Below, in pieces: positions 45,224 through 59,028 of a DNA stretch of 64,000 nt. A model generated the notes under the pieces. It was not told where the DNA came from and made no database searches. It was given only the letters and a program-made list of their open reading frames with translations. Numbering within the stretch: position 1 is the stretch's first letter; every line of letters begins with the position of its first letter. This DNA is from Drosophila miranda (lineage: Eukaryota > Arthropoda > Insecta > Diptera > Drosophilidae): assembly GCF_003369915.1 (NCBI RefSeq), contig NC_046674.1, positions 744,001 to 808,000 of the forward strand. The letters run 5' to 3'. The position numbers and the translations under genes are program-made.

Positions 45224-45660
45224 CTTGGTAGGATTGGGATTTTAGATTGTTTTACTTGTTGAATGGAACAAATGCAACTGATGCCCAAACAGGCGGTGGG
45301 CCGTAGCTTATATAGCTATAGCCCCACACACAGTGGAGGTTGAGTGCCTGCCAAACGGCCTTGCAAGGTCTCGCGCCAGCCCAACAGCCGAATTCTGAGG
45401 CCCCTCTTTGGCCACGCCAGTCACGTAGTCCCGTAGTGGTTCGGCACAAGCGACACCAGCGTCGTGTACTGTGGGGACGTCTCTTTTAATTAAGCAGGCC
45501 AAAAATTAATACCAACTACCAGCCTTTGGTTTTTCTAACTGTCGAAGGTTGCCCTGCAGGCAGACCTGCTGCGGGATTTGTGGCTATAAAACACGTCGTT
45601 CATTCCGCTATTGTCATCAGTTCAGTTTGAAACACTCGACCGTACAACAATCCATTCAAG
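45224..45660. promoter_or_regulatory. Shared divergent promoter region, right arm
   Basis: Mirror image of 43009-43445. Gene 2 (minus strand) has TATATAAG at 45307-45314. Gene 1 (plus strand) has TATAAAA at 45585-45591 with TCAGTT at 45617-45622. Confidence 0.72.
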
Positions 45661-45990
45661 ATGTTCAAGTTTTTCGCCCTCGCCTTCGTCGCTCTGATTG
45701 CCTGCGCCTCGGCCAAGCCCGGAATTGTGGCTCCTTTGGCCTACTCTGCTCCTCTGGTGGCTGCTGCCCCAGCGGCTGCTGTTTACAGCCGGGAATATCA
45801 CGGCAACTTTGCGGCCCCCTACGTGACAGCAGCATCTCCCTATGTGGCATCCCCATACGTGGCATCTCCTTACGTCGCTTCACCCTACGTGGCATCTCCG
45901 TACGTCGCTTCACCCTATGTGGCATCTCCGTATGTGGCATCTCCCTATACGGCTGCCTACAGCGCAGCTCCTGTTCTGCTGAGGAAGTAG
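45661..45990 (+). CDS. Small secreted cuticle-like protein, gene 1, right arm
   Basis: 109 aa, identical to the product of 42679-43008. Signal peptide, YSREYHGNF spacer, eight ASPYV-type units and the APVLLRK end are all present. The flanking sequence stays identical to the left arm for about 60 bases past the stop codon and then diverges near 46070-46090. Confidence 0.85.
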   Translation: MFKFFALAFVALIACASAKPGIVAPLAYSAPLVAAAPAAAVYSREYHGNFAAPYVTAASPYVASPYVASPYVASPYVASPYVASPYVASPYVASPYTAAYSAAPVLLRK

Positions 45991-46110
45991 ATGCTGGACG
46001 AATGGAACCAGTGGCTGACTGAACAAATGAAATGAATTGAAGAAGAATATGGAAAATATAAAGCTCAAATATTTAAAATGAATGAATCTCCTTCGTGTTA
46101 CTTTCAATTC

Positions 46111-46551
46111 TCATCTTCGGCTTAGCCCGGAACGTGTGCAGGTTACGACAGGTGCCAATTTGCAACCCCTGCAGTATGTGGCCAACTACTTCCCAGTTCT
46201 GTGGGACGTAGTCCACATACGGGACAAAATGGTCACCATTTACAGGGATTCGGCGGACAGATTGGCCAAAATCTCGTACACCACTTTGACAAGGACACAT
46301 GGATAATGCAGAAAACGACGCGCACTCCTTCCAAAGAACTGGGGGAGTTCTATAACGACGAAGTCCTTAATCTGAGAAAGCTATTGGCGTTAAATTTCGC
46401 CCAATCTTCTTCTTGGAGTGATCCTTTCCTCTATTGTGGCCGACATCTTGCAGTTTATCCATGTGTACGAGCTCATGGACACACCAGAGGCGATCTGCTT
46501 TTTCTCCCGCGTGGTTGGGGCTATAATATATAATGATATATAATTAAGATA
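46111..46551 (+). pseudogene. Decayed coding fragment of unknown family
   Basis: Three consecutive open stretches in three frames look protein-like: about 46130-46305 (LQPLQYVANYFPVLWDVV, HIRDKMVTIYRDSADRLAKI), about 46250-46415 (LVHHFDKDTWIMQKTT, ELGEFYNDEVLNLRKLLAL) and about 46425-46551 (SSIVADILQFIHVYELMD, TPEAICFFSRVVGAIIYND). The balanced composition and amphipathic pattern differ from the low-complexity noise elsewhere. I do not recognise the family. Either a host gene broken by two frameshifts or a gene with small introns whose splice sites I did not find. Confidence 0.4.
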
Positions 46552-49500
46552 GCAATAGTTATTCCTTTTTTCAGTATTATATCACTTAATTGAGTAACAT
46601 AATTCAGCTATTTTAAATGGGAGTTCCTGTTGGGCGGACTATCATGGCAGTTATGGCAGTGGCGGCATCTTGCGGCAAGAGGCAGCAGCTGTTCATGTAA
46701 AAATCGCCAGGTGTCGCCACTGAGGCATGTAGCTAGACTGTAGATATCAGTAAAACACAAAATTTAAATTGGAGAAAAAAAATTAAAATTATTGTTGACT
46801 TCTATTTATTTAAGCCCAAAGCCGGGAACCAAACTTATCGTTAAATCTTATGTGAGACCCATTTTCCTCATCGAAAACAAATCAAGCGAATCAAACCGCT
46901 TTCCACCCCACCACAGAGTTTAATTTCCGCTCCAATATAGCAACGACATAAAATTTAAATATTATTAAGCGTATTGCACTAAATTTTTGACTCTGACGCG
47001 TACTTTTCTGCCCACACCTGCGACGAGAATGTGTGAAAATGTTGGGTAGGCCGAAAAGGGACGATCTCAAGAAGCGCACTTCCGTTCTGGCCTAGATAAC
47101 GACCGTGACAAAAAGGAAACAACAAAAACGAAAAAGGGTAGCTGCAACTGCAACCCCGTTAACAAGTTCCGAATTTTCGGTGCAACGAAGCGCAGCCTTG
47201 AGATCAAGGTGTTGTGTGCGTGGGAGTGGGGGCTGTCGGGCCTTCCTACCATTCCCCTTGGGTTTGCTGATGCGTTGATGTTTGTTGGTCGAGTCGGGTC
47301 AAAACCAAAGCCGAATAATTGTTGCGCAACAAGGCGAAGCAGAGCAGCCCTCGTCGTTTCAGCGATTTTCCCATGAGGAGTCGGTCGGACCCAGACCAGA
47401 AACGCGATCAGCCAGCCATAAAATGTGGGAAAATCAACTCCGAATATGATTGACAATGGGCAACTGTTGGACTATTCGACTGCTGTTATGTTGCTGGCCT
47501 GCTGGTCTGTGTTTCGGCCTGGTCTGCCCATGGCAATGGCTTCATTACGACCGAACAGCTCCCACAGTAATAACACTTTGGCTGCATGTTTGGAAATTGC
47601 ACTTCGTGCTGGCAGACTTCCAATTCATTTCGTTCAAATGTGTGGCGCTGCCTTTGGGCCATCGCTGCATCGCTACATCGCCACATCGCCACATCGCCAC
47701 ATCGCGCTACCATAGAGCGGAGTGGAGCCGAGGCAGTAAGTTATTCTATCATGGATCATGATCCGCTTCAAAGTCTTGCCGAAACCCAATCATTTGTGGC
47801 CCACAGTAGACAGGATCGGTTCACCAGGGGTTCAATGCTCGCGGGTCACGACTTTGACTCCGAGTCCAACTACTACCATAAATCGGAGCAGAGCAGGCAG
47901 CCGTTTGATGTGGACTTTGAGTGACTGTTCGAGATCAGACTGCTCAGACATCTACTCTGGATGCATTCAATCCGCTTTTCAATCAATTGACGGAAGTGCC
48001 TTTCCACCTTTGGCCAAACGATCATGATGTATTGGATGCGGTTCTATTGGCCAAACGAAAAGCTTACTTACCCATTTGCTATTTGTCAAATTTTCATTAG
48101 ATGGCCATAAATTGAAATCACGCGGCATTTGTTTTGGCCAGCATACAAATAAATTTCACGCTGCCGCTGCCGCTGCCACTGCCGCTGCCGCCGCACTGAT
48201 TCTCACGATCGGAGGACGAGGCGATCGATCGCGCGATGGCTGAAAAACTTTCTAGCTGTTCACACCAGCTGGTCGTCGTCTTAGACCAGGTCTTGGCCCG
48301 GCCTGGCCTGGTGCAATCGCCACTCGCCACCTGCACCTGGGAGTAGAGAGCGGAGCCGAGCCGAGCCGAGCCGAGCCGCGCTGAGCCGGAGGGAGGCTGC
48401 AAATGGTGCTAGAGCTGGAGCTGGAGCTGGAGCTGGGGGTAAAGCTGTATCTGGTCTCCTCCAGTCGTACGTCTGTTGCTGGCTAAAAGCGAATTCCAGT
48501 TGCAAACCCATTTTTGGCACGATCATAGTGCAGGCCATTTAGGGAAGAAGCTGCTGCTGCCAACGAGAACGCAGCGGAGTGCGCGCGGGCCAAAGATTTG
48601 GAGGCTAGGCATTGATTTTGTATTGCCAATTGCCGCATTGGTCTGCATCTGCAGGCAGAACGCACACGTGGATGTGGATGTGGATGTGGATATGCCGCAT
48701 GAGGAGTGGCACAGCAGAGCCCCGAGACCAGAGACCAGAGACCAAAGACTTGCAGGTGTGTGCCTGGATCGTGATTGCTGCCAGTTCAACAGCGACTCGG
48801 ACGCCGGGTATCCAGCTGTGAGAACGCACCCACTTGGCCAACACACACACACACATGTGCATATGTATGTATGTGCGATGGATGCATGGATGCAGACACA
48901 CACCCACAATCATTGTGGAGCAGGTCGGACGAGGCCACTGGCAAGATCGTGCCCATGCGGTTGCTTTATGGCTATCGGCTGCTCATTGGAATTGGATATA
49001 CTCGTATGGTCTGGATATTCTCTCCTCTCTCTCTCTCTATCTCTCTCTCTCTGTTTGTCTCTCTGCCTCTTTCTATGGTACAGTGTTGATTGATTAATCA
49101 TTGCCGGTAATTTGATTTTGTGCCTTTCGGTAAAGTCCCTGCCCTGCCCTGCCCTGCCCTGCTCTGGCCCGACAAGCCTCTTTTCAGCGCTTTGATTGAT
49201 TGTTTCATTGCATTTTGTGATTGAGTTTGAGTTTGAGTTTGAGCTTTAGCTTTAGCTCCGACTCTGGCATATTCACCTTGTTCGACTCGACAGTCATAAA
49301 ACTCAGAGACAGACACACGACATGTGTTCTCCCTGCCCTCCATCTCTTGTGGATAGAAAGAAATCCACAATATCCAGCATTTTTTCATATTTTTCTGCAT
49401 GTCAGCTTAGCTGTCAAAATCCTTGAGCTGACTACAATGTCTAAATGGCTGGCACACTTTTCGATGCAGCAGCTGATTAGCAGCTCGACGAGACGAGACG

Positions 49501-52500
49501 AGAAGCTGCCGTTTGACAGTTTGCCAAAGAAAAACATACAGAGAGACAGAGGCAGAGGCAGAGACAGAGACAGAGACAGAGAAAGAGAGAGAAAGATCGA
49601 TGCGATGCGTTGACAGTTTTGGCTGATCTTCAAAATGACAGATGGCTGACGTTTCTGTTAATCGAAAAAGCTATGAATTAATCGATTTTTCTCAGGCGAT
49701 GAATAATCTGTTTACAAGAATTTGAAATCTATTGGTATTGCACTCAATCTTAAGAGGCTAATTTAGAGATTTTTCGAGTTGAAGAATTAGTGACAAAGAA
49801 AGGTTCCCACATGACTTTCTGTAGCTGATACAATCCATGATTTTTCATACATATACATAGCATGTACATAGGATTATTAGTAATAATCCCATTTCTAAGC
49901 ACCCTCAAATGAACAATGTTAAACGAATGTTGAATGATGATTCCCAAGCATCCATTGCATACCATTTCCCATCCAAGCGGCAACACAAAAACTCCTCTCT
50001 GGTACGGTACTCGCACGGTTCTGGTCGTCGATGCAGACAATCAATGTAATAATAATATGCCCATATAATCCAACTTTTAGCCCACAGGGCAAAACATACA
50101 GCGTGAGGCGTTGCCCAGGCTATAAAAGGGGACACTCTTTGTGGCAAGGGCAAGTCAAGCGGTGGACAAAGGATCGCTGACTGGGAAGGCGTTCACACAA
50201 CACCCGGCAGGGCATCCGAAGCTGAAGCTGAATCTGAATCTGAATGCGAATGCTGAGGCGAATGCTGAGGGAATGCTGATGTGACGTCACAATGTCGCCG
50301 TATGTCAGCGACTTCTAATCGAGATTTTCGATGACAACCCCTAATTGAGGTTGTCTGCCTCTTGGTGTCTGCCCACCCCAAGGACGCACAGCCGTTTGAG
50401 CCTCACCAGGCGGCGCAAAAAAAAAAAAAAACAATCCAGAGAAGCAAAAACAGCGCGCAAAAGTGCAGCTGATGGTGACGCAATCGTGGGAAAAAGTCCC
50501 GAGTCGAGTCGTGAGGCAGCAGCCAGAGCCAACAGCAACCCTACCAAAACCACGACAACCCTTCGAGCGATACACAGGAATCACAGCTGTGCCGGCCGCC
50601 TGGTCAAGATCTGGCAGTTGTCGTGGCAGTGGCATACATCCGAATGGAATGGATGTCGATGGATGGTGATGGCCTAGGATGATTGGATGAGCTGGACAGT
50701 CGGCTGCGAGTATGTCAACGAGGAGAGCTACGGTGCGGCGCGCACGCGCAGATACAAATGTATCTGTAGCGGGAAATCAGTCCAATTAAAAATAATAAAG
50801 GTGGAACTACTATGCGGAACGTTCCACAACACACAGCTTCCACAGTACGAGTACGTACAGCTTGTTAGTGGCAGGCTGGCAGTGTGTGGACCAACTGCCA
50901 AGATGGCAGATTGCATCCGAAACAATAGAGCGACCCTGGGATACCGCTGCTCCTGCTGCTCCTCCTTCTGCTCCTTCTACGCTCCTCTAGGCGCGTGGGA
51001 AAGCCAAAAAAAAACAACAACAAAAATCTTGCACCTGCCGCGCCCGTTGCAAGGAAAACGTTGCGTTGCGTTTCTCCCATATTTGGTTTTTATTTGAGAT
51101 ATTTTTTCGCATGGGGTTTCGTGATCGAATCAAAGCGCAGCCATAAAACCGTTGAATTGTGGAATTCTAACAGCAATTTGAACGCAACACGAACATAAGA
51201 CAGGGAGAGAGAGGGTTGCCAGTGTGCCCCAATGGCCACAGCAATTGACAATTCTATTTGGCACGAGCTCATTAAGCTCCATTTATATGCAACATGAGCC
51301 ATGACTGGTCCAAATGCAAAATGCAGCAGCCGCCTCTCGATCCACTCCACCTCCATGCGATCCCCTCTCAATCTGGCCAAGAGTCAATGGCTCGTTGCCG
51401 TTGCCGTTGCCGTTGCCGTTGTCGTTGCCCCGCTCGTTGACAAGTTGTTGTCGTTGTCGAATGATTTACTACCACTCTCGAGAGAGGCCCCCGGTCAGCA
51501 TACAGCATCAGGTCGCATGCCAAAAACTAGATACACAAGAAACTCTATTACATGTCAGGTGGAGTGTTGCCTGGGAGGCAGGCCACAAATTCTTTGGTCA
51601 TAGGACAGCACGAGCAAATCATTGGAAAACAATCGCATAACAATCATGGGCGAAATGTTTGGGAACCCAAAAAACCTATTAAAAGCTATATGAGACCATG
51701 AAAATTCTGGTATCCTAAGAAAAAACGTAGGAGGGACTACACATACATCCTAACTCATTAGAATCACTTCCTCTTCGGGTAACCTTTTGCCAGAAGTAAC
51801 TTGAAACCGTAGTCATTCCCGAACGATTGCTTTTACCAGAAGTATTCCCAATCATAGAGCTCCCCACAATAATGAAATTTGAAGATTAGTTGACCTCCGC
51901 GTCTGAGTGATTCCTCCATGTCATCTCCGGATGGACGGATGGCTTCTCTTTCCAGCTGCCTCCATCGCCCACACGACGCCACGCCACGCCACGCCACGCC
52001 ACTCCGAGGGGTCATCTGGCAGTCAATCAGCAGCGCCATCATCGACCAACTGGTTTTCTGCGGGAGAATTTTCTTACAAAAATTGCACATCTTTTTGTCA
52101 GCGTTGTGGCTGCCGCAATTAGTTGCCACCGCCTGTGTTCACACGAAACTGCGCAGACGCAGACAGAGATGGAGATGGAGACGGAGATGGAGACGGAGAT
52201 GGAGACGGAGATGGAGACTCCGATGCGGACATGGTTTTGTCATGGAGGCCACAGAGCTGTGATTTTGAGTAATCATCGGCTGGCGGAAAAGTCTACGAAC
52301 ATAGACTCTCCGCCTGACCCACAAACTTGACAAATCCATCAGCGGCAACACACGCCCAATGGGGCAGGCAGCAAACCTGTGGCATACGGCCGGCCAACTC
52401 TGTAGCCTCTTCGATCGTAAATCAAATGCTCATAACTTTTTCTGTAAATCATTGGAGAGGCTGGCAAAAACGGAGATTCGTCTGGGAAATCATAAGTCAC

Positions 52501-55000
52501 TGCATGTCTAGGTAGTGGTCTTCATCTGTGCTGTGGCATGGGGCATGGGGCATGGGGCATGGGGAATGCTGGCCCCGGTCAGCATGTTGCCGCCTCATAT
52601 GCAAAGTGTCAGTCATAAGTGACTTTTTTCTTTGATTTTGACTGCAACAGACGGCGTGGCAAGCAACAACGACCGCAAATTAATTATAGCCATGGGATTT
52701 TCAGGCATATTTCTTCTTCCTTTCAGAATACTCTCGGAGAAGGTACTTGCGACCACGGAAGGTGTATAATATTCTTGATCAGCATGGCATTCGGTATGGG
52801 AGGGTATCTAAAGCTTCGACCCACGACCATGAGCCACCATGTTGCACGTCTGCTGCGGACTCTTCCACCATTCGAGGCACCTTTCACCTTAAATTGTTTG
52901 CTTTATGACCTCTTTCAGATGGTTGTCTGTTGCCTGTTGCCTGTCTGTCAGGTGTTTGTCTTCTGCCTTGATGTCTGTCTGTCCATTTTGACATGCCCTA
53001 GGGCCCGAAGCACCTTCTAGGCACCTTTCACTCGACTCCGCGCTCCGCACTCCAAACTCCATTCGGGGAGTCCACGACTTGGGCAACAGGTTCGCACTTG
53101 TGTACGTGAAGCTTATTAGTTTCGGATGCCCCCAACCTCGTAATTCTCTAATTAATAGACATCGCCAAAGCCAAAGCCAACACTCAGTCTTTCCATGGGT
53201 TGGGATGGTGTGTGTTTTCTTGGCGGCTACCAAACGCTGGCAACGTTTGAACTTTTGAACCCAGGCCATAAATATCGGCAAAAGATGTGAGATATGGGAT
53301 GTCGTCGTCGTCGTCGTGGTTGTCGTTGCGGCAACAACGAGGCCTCCTCCGAGGCAACTGCAACAGCAACAGCAACAGAGTCATCATTAGCTTAGCTCCA
53401 AAACGGAGGCCGAGAGTCGCTGTCGATGTCGTTTGCCATGTCGGCTTTATGTCAATTAGATGTTTGTCTTCGATTAAGTCCAAGCCACTGGGCGAGTGCA
53501 TAATTTGGCGCTTGTGACAGCAATTTGCCTGCCTCCAACGGTGGCTTTTCACTCCCCACGCCCCACGCCCCACGCCCCACGCCCCAGCCCCCATCCCGCA
53601 TCCCCCATCCCCCTGCCGCACGGCTGACATTTGAAACACTCATGAGTGACGCGTATCAAATGCGCTGACCAGTGACCTATTGACCACCAATCGATATCGT
53701 GTGATTGATGTGTCGATTCTGTGGCGATTCTTAGCCGTGGTCTGGTCTCGTGTTAAAACACTTTGATTGCCCTTAATGGAAGCGCAGGTGCTCCGCATTC
53801 TCATTGCGTGATTCTTGTACAGAAATGGGCATTGCTATTGATTTTCCTTCGATTCGAATAGCCATGTTCACAAATTGATTGATTGCCATAATTGGAGAGC
53901 GGAAGCAAAGGTCTAACGAGGAGTCTAACGAGCTGAATTAACCGACTTTGACTCGGGGAGTCGCTTCCAAGTCGGGGGTGTCTCTAGTTGTGGATATAAA
54001 GCCCAGACCTTATCACGATCCAAAGATAAATACCAGTTGTGGCTTTAATTTGTAAACTACTTCCTATGGGTGGCTTTTTTTTCGGTGGTTTTGGATGTAG
54101 TTTGATTTCCTGGCTATGAATTTCCTGGATTTCCATCATATTTGTGGTGCCCGATTGTTCCTAGTGGGAATCAGGTGCTGATCATTGGTAGAGGAAGGGC
54201 GCTCTCAGGAACTTGGGGATTTGGCAACAAAACAGTTCCCAGTAATACCCTATCGATGGAATCTGTAGCAGCTGTGGAAATCGCATCAAATTCTCAAAAT
54301 TTCGTAAATATTGTGCCTGTCTGATGATTATATTAAAAACAAAACTAGTTAAACAAAATGAATGTTTTTGCCACAGGCTGACACACACACACACACACAC
54401 ACAGTCTGGGCCACAGTCGCGACTGTGAGACGTCGGCGGCACACACCCCAAGTTGCAAGCCCCCCCGCTGGCAGTAAGCGCCAGTTCCAGATCTGAGGCA
54501 CGCTCCCAACATCAGCATTCGACTGCAGCAACTGCAACTCCAACTGCAACTCGGGGCTCAGCTCATTAATAAGCGCCGTCTTTAGTCGGGACGGGACGTT
54601 GGCAAGCACTTGAACTACTTGTAAAATGCAACATTTGTTTGAGCGATAAAATCGACTTCAATAAATTCACAATGAACATACCAAAAGGTGCATAAAATGC
54701 ACAGACTGCCTCCTGGCTGCCTCCTTGTTGCCCCAGCTTCCAGCTTCCAGCTTCCAGCGAGCGTCCAAGGCAGACGATCGCGATACAGATACAATGCCAT
54801 TTGCTATCTGTATCTGGGAGTATGCGATGCATTCTATGCACACACGGCTCTCCGATGCCATAGAAAGCCGCTCGCTGCCGACAAAAGCCAAAAGTGGGAA
54901 GTGGGGAGGGGGCAGTGGAGGGGGAATGTCAGTGGCCACTGGCCACTGGTCGGAGACGGAGACCAGGAGACCAGGAGACCAGGCTAATAAACGAGCGACC
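46552..55000. other. Gene-poor stretch with many simple repeats, left half
   Basis: No conserved coding segment found. Tandem arrays seen: CTGCCG 48158-48195, GCCGA 48356-48377, GGAGCT 48411-48436, GTGGAT near 48666-48692, CT-rich 49020-49065, GCCCT 49138-49162, GAGACA near 49548-49580, GTTGCC 51393-51425, GGAGAC/GGAGAT 52165-52218, CATGGGG 52535-52564, CCCCACG 53554-53586 and AC near 54382-54402. The density of arrays and lack of exons suggest a long intron or regulatory DNA of a gene beyond the window. Confidence 0.5.
52165..52218. repeat. 12-base minisatellite GGAGATGGAGAC
   Basis: About four and a half copies of GGAGATGGAGAC with little variation, in non-coding DNA. Confidence 0.8.
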
Positions 55001-57036
55001 ACCGCTGCAAAGACTTCAGCGAACGCGACAAAATAAAAAATAGAGTTGTACGACGACCACCTGCAGACCAGGTCGCTCCACAACAGACCCCCAGAGCCCC
55101 CCACACGGGCCAAAAGACCGGGATCGGGCTTAGAGGCTTACCATTTGTCGTCGTCGTCTTGCGTCTTGCGTCTTGCGTCTGGGGTCTTGGGTCTTGCGTC
55201 TTCGCTGCGTAGCACTTGCCTCGTGTTGTCCATTGAAATGTCGCCGTGCGGCTCCTAAAATATTCAAATCTTCTTTTGAATGTCTTGTAAAACGAGGCAC
55301 TGACCCCCAATGCGAATGCGGTGGATGCAGCATGGTGCATGGTGCATGGTGCATGCTGCATGGTGCATGGTGCATGGTGCACATCCATGTCATTCGGCAT
55401 GATGGGTTGCAGTTGCTCCAGTTGCTACTTTTGGAAAGGTCGAGAGTCCGAGGTTGTGGGCTGCCATGGGGGGATTGTAATTTAAGATCCTCCATTGTAT
55501 GGGAATTGGAATGTGGGCTTTCTTGCCCCCTTGCCCGTGCTCCCCCCCACACACAGCCACAAATGCCTATCGAAAGGCATGCATATCGCGATTCCTATTT
55601 CGATCATTTCGAAAGTAGTGTTAAACACAGATACATTGCGAGACTTTCCCCCATTCCATTGCATCTTTCTGTAATCCATGCCACAAAATGTGACCTTACC
55701 TGGTCACACCTTGCGATCCATGTATCGATATTAATTGTCCAACATTACGAGTTGTCATTTGACCCAAAGCGAGCTGTCTCCTATTGGAATAAGACAATTT
55801 CCCAATTGCAGCAGCTGGAGCTGGAGTGTCGGGCCAACGAACAGGCTGGGGGCTGGGGGCTGGGGCTGGGGCTGGAGTAAATTGAATCAGCAGCACCCAG
55901 AGCGCTACGATCGATCTATCGGGGCCTGGCAATTGAAAGAGAATGCTGCGTGTCGATTGCATGTTCCGCCAACTAATCGAACGAATCGATCAAATTCTCA
56001 GCGCCGCCGCAGCCACAACACGCAACCGCAGAGGAAGAGGCTTAAGGCGGTGGATAGGGGGGCGGCTTTGGGTTGGGTTGGGGTTGGGGCTGGGGCTGGG
56101 GCTGGGACTCAAGACCCAGCGATACCGTCTAGCGGTAACCAAACGTGGTAACGCCCGCTGCTGGAATTCAATTATGACGATTGCTTATAGGCGCGATCGC
56201 CGCTGCGAGCCAATAAACAAATGTACGGACAACAAACGTACGTAATATTTAATAATAATAAAGCAAGCCACAAGCACAAGCCACTCGAAACGAGCGCTTG
56301 CCTGGCTGCTGCACCGCGCCGATGTGCTGCCGTTGCTGTTTTTGGTGGCGCCCCCTTGGCCATGTGTTCGATGTGGAGCTGCTGCAGCCACCACCCGCAC
56401 CCAGTCACATAAAAGCAACAAAAAAACGTACAGAAAAAAGGCTGAAACAAGAAAGAAAGCCCTGGTCATTCGGCTCGAAGCTTGGAATACCCTCGGAGAT
56501 TGGGATCGATGCCTATTGGGATCGATGCTACACCGAATTCGACCCAAGATTCCATAGTACCCATTGATTCGCTGTTGAAATTTCCCAAAAACAAACAGAA
56601 ACCATTTGGCATTCCAGGGCTGCTTCTGGGAGGTTTTTCTCTGGGGAGCAGCGGCAGCAGAAGAAGGTGGATTGTTCGAATGTTAAGCAATGAAATATAC
56701 AGAAGTATGATCTGTGCTTGGATACTCAATGGAAGAAGTCCCCTCCATGCCCATCTCTGCATTCGAAATCTCCTTCCAAATGACATCATACCCTCTATCT
56801 ATAGGGTATCAAACTGCACACGGCGGCGGCTGCGGCGGCGGCCAGCCAACAATAAAACTTATTTATGTCTCTGGTCAAATTTGCGTTGCTATTTTGGGAC
56901 TTATTTGACAGAGCCAACGTTTTGTTATTGTTATGGCCATTGTGTGAGCCAGGCTCAGATTTCGGACGGACCAAAGGAGCAGTACAGCAGCTCCCACAGT
57001 TTCCACAGCTTCCAGGGATTTGGAGTCTGTGATCTG

Positions 57037-57077
57037 GGCACTGGGGACTGGGGACTGGGGACTGGGGACTGGGGACT
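57037..57077. repeat. GGGGACT tandem array, G-quadruplex candidate
   Basis: About five copies of ACTGGGG in a row. Four or more G-runs of four, each three bases apart, fit the G-quadruplex pattern on the plus strand. Confidence 0.75.
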
Positions 57078-59028
57078 GTGCTCTGGGGTGAGTGTGAAGT
57101 GGTTTCAGCGCCTGTCTTTTGTGTTGGTCGCGCCAAAAGGTTTACGACCTGTTAATGTCCAACTAGGCAAAATGCATGTGGCTCCATGGAACATGGGAGA
57201 CCCATGGCAGACCGCTGACTGGACCCATTCGTTCGGCTCTCGGGTGCTCTGGCTGCTCTGATACGCAATTTGGTGCACATTTTGTTTATATTATTAAATA
57301 AATTTCATGTCAGTCGTATATTTCTGTCGTTGCCCCAAGGGGAAGGTGTGTGTGCTCTGTGTCGCGGAGAGTGATCTGTGTGGGTCGGTAATAATGTTTT
57401 GAGAGTGCAAAATGCGATACTTGAGGTATATATTATGTGAAAATGGAAATTGAGCTCCATTATGATTTATTGTGGCTTTATTTTATCATCTTTTAGTGCT
57501 TGAAAACGTTGATTTTAGCGCCTTACTAAAGTACATACAACAAATCGTTTAGATTCGATTATTATTGTATTTGTTCCCATTGAAAAGTGAATTTTCCACT
57601 TTCTGCCACATATATCTATCGTGCTTGAGGGAGGCGGGTAGCATTTTTTGATTAGATTAACATTTGCACTGCCATAGGGGCCGCCGTACATTTCCGTTCC
57701 CAGCAGCCTCCGACTCCACTGTGGCTCTACTTAGACCAATTGTCGTCTTATCATCCTCACGGACGAGACTCTATGGCCAATTGATTGACCAGCAGACAGG
57801 CAGACCGACAGACCGACAGACAACCCACATGGACGCACGTGCACTTAATTTATTTCAATAAAAATATAATTTCCAGTCTATTATCCGCACTCTCTCGCTC
57901 TGCTCTGTCGATCCAATTAAGCTTCGAAGGGGAGGGGAGGGGTATACATGTATATATCCCTCATTTTGATCGTTAATCGCACTGAAAATTGGACACGCCG
58001 AAGCAAACCGCTTGGTATTTTATGTGGGCTCAACAGCATTCAAATTCGGTTTGGGTCTTCGGTTCAATACTAATACAGTAAATCTCGAATTACATTATAC
58101 ATATGAATGCGGTTTGTATTAAATTTCGTAAAGTGTTAAAATGGAACCCAAATCAATGCAACAGCACCATAAAACTGTCGCAAAGAAAGACCGTCGAGAG
58201 GCCAAGACATAAAACATAATGGACACAGTACATGGCCCCAAAGAGAGAGAGAAAAAGAGACGTCGGGGTCACCATTTTAACAGCGACGTGACTTCTCAGC
58301 GGTGGCTCATTTCGATCGTTTCGTTGCGTTCTTTCACTCGAAAGTTCTGTCTGGGAAAAAGAAACAAACAGAAACAGACAGAGAGAGAGAGAGAGAGAGA
58401 GACAAGTCGAATGAGGACAGACAGTGCCAGAGTCTTGTAACACGATAGCTCATATTGCCATGGACATGGATTTGGTCATGACAAACATGACACTTCATAA
58501 TTCGCCCGACCGACCGAAAAGCAAACACACAGACCTCAGAACACAGACCCCAGACCCCAGACCCCAAACCCCAGAGAGGCCCAGTGAGCCCCAGAGACCC
58601 AGACCAAGACCAAGTCTTAAGTCTCTGGTGCGTGTGTGGTGTTTTTATGATTCCACTTGTTGAGGTTGTTGTTGAATCGATTTCGAGTGCACACAGTGGG
58701 CCAAAGCAGGCAAATATGTGTACCAATAATCAGATAGAGGTGGGTATATCTTGGGCAGAAGGAAGCGAAGTCGTACTCCATGTTGCTCCCCTATCACTTC
58801 CACAGTGCGGCTCCTTGGACACTGCAGTCGTCATTCGTATTGCCATGAATTACATTTCTTATCAACGACTTTCGCTGCACTGAATATATGTATGACGTTC
58901 CATGGAAAGCATTTCCTGTAGCAAACATCTTGTATGTCGTTCGGGCCTGGGTGCGGGTTCGGTTTGGGTGCATGTTTGCTGAACTCACGCGTTGCACTTG
59001 AGGCAGAAGTCGCGTCGAAGAAGGGGAA

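Larger units (their letters stand above)
44722..46090. repeat. Inverted duplication, right arm
   Basis: Reverse-complement partner of 42579-43950, 1369 bases. It carries the same two genes in mirrored order and orientation, so the two gene 2 copies face each other across the spacer and the two gene 1 copies point outward. Confidence 0.93.
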
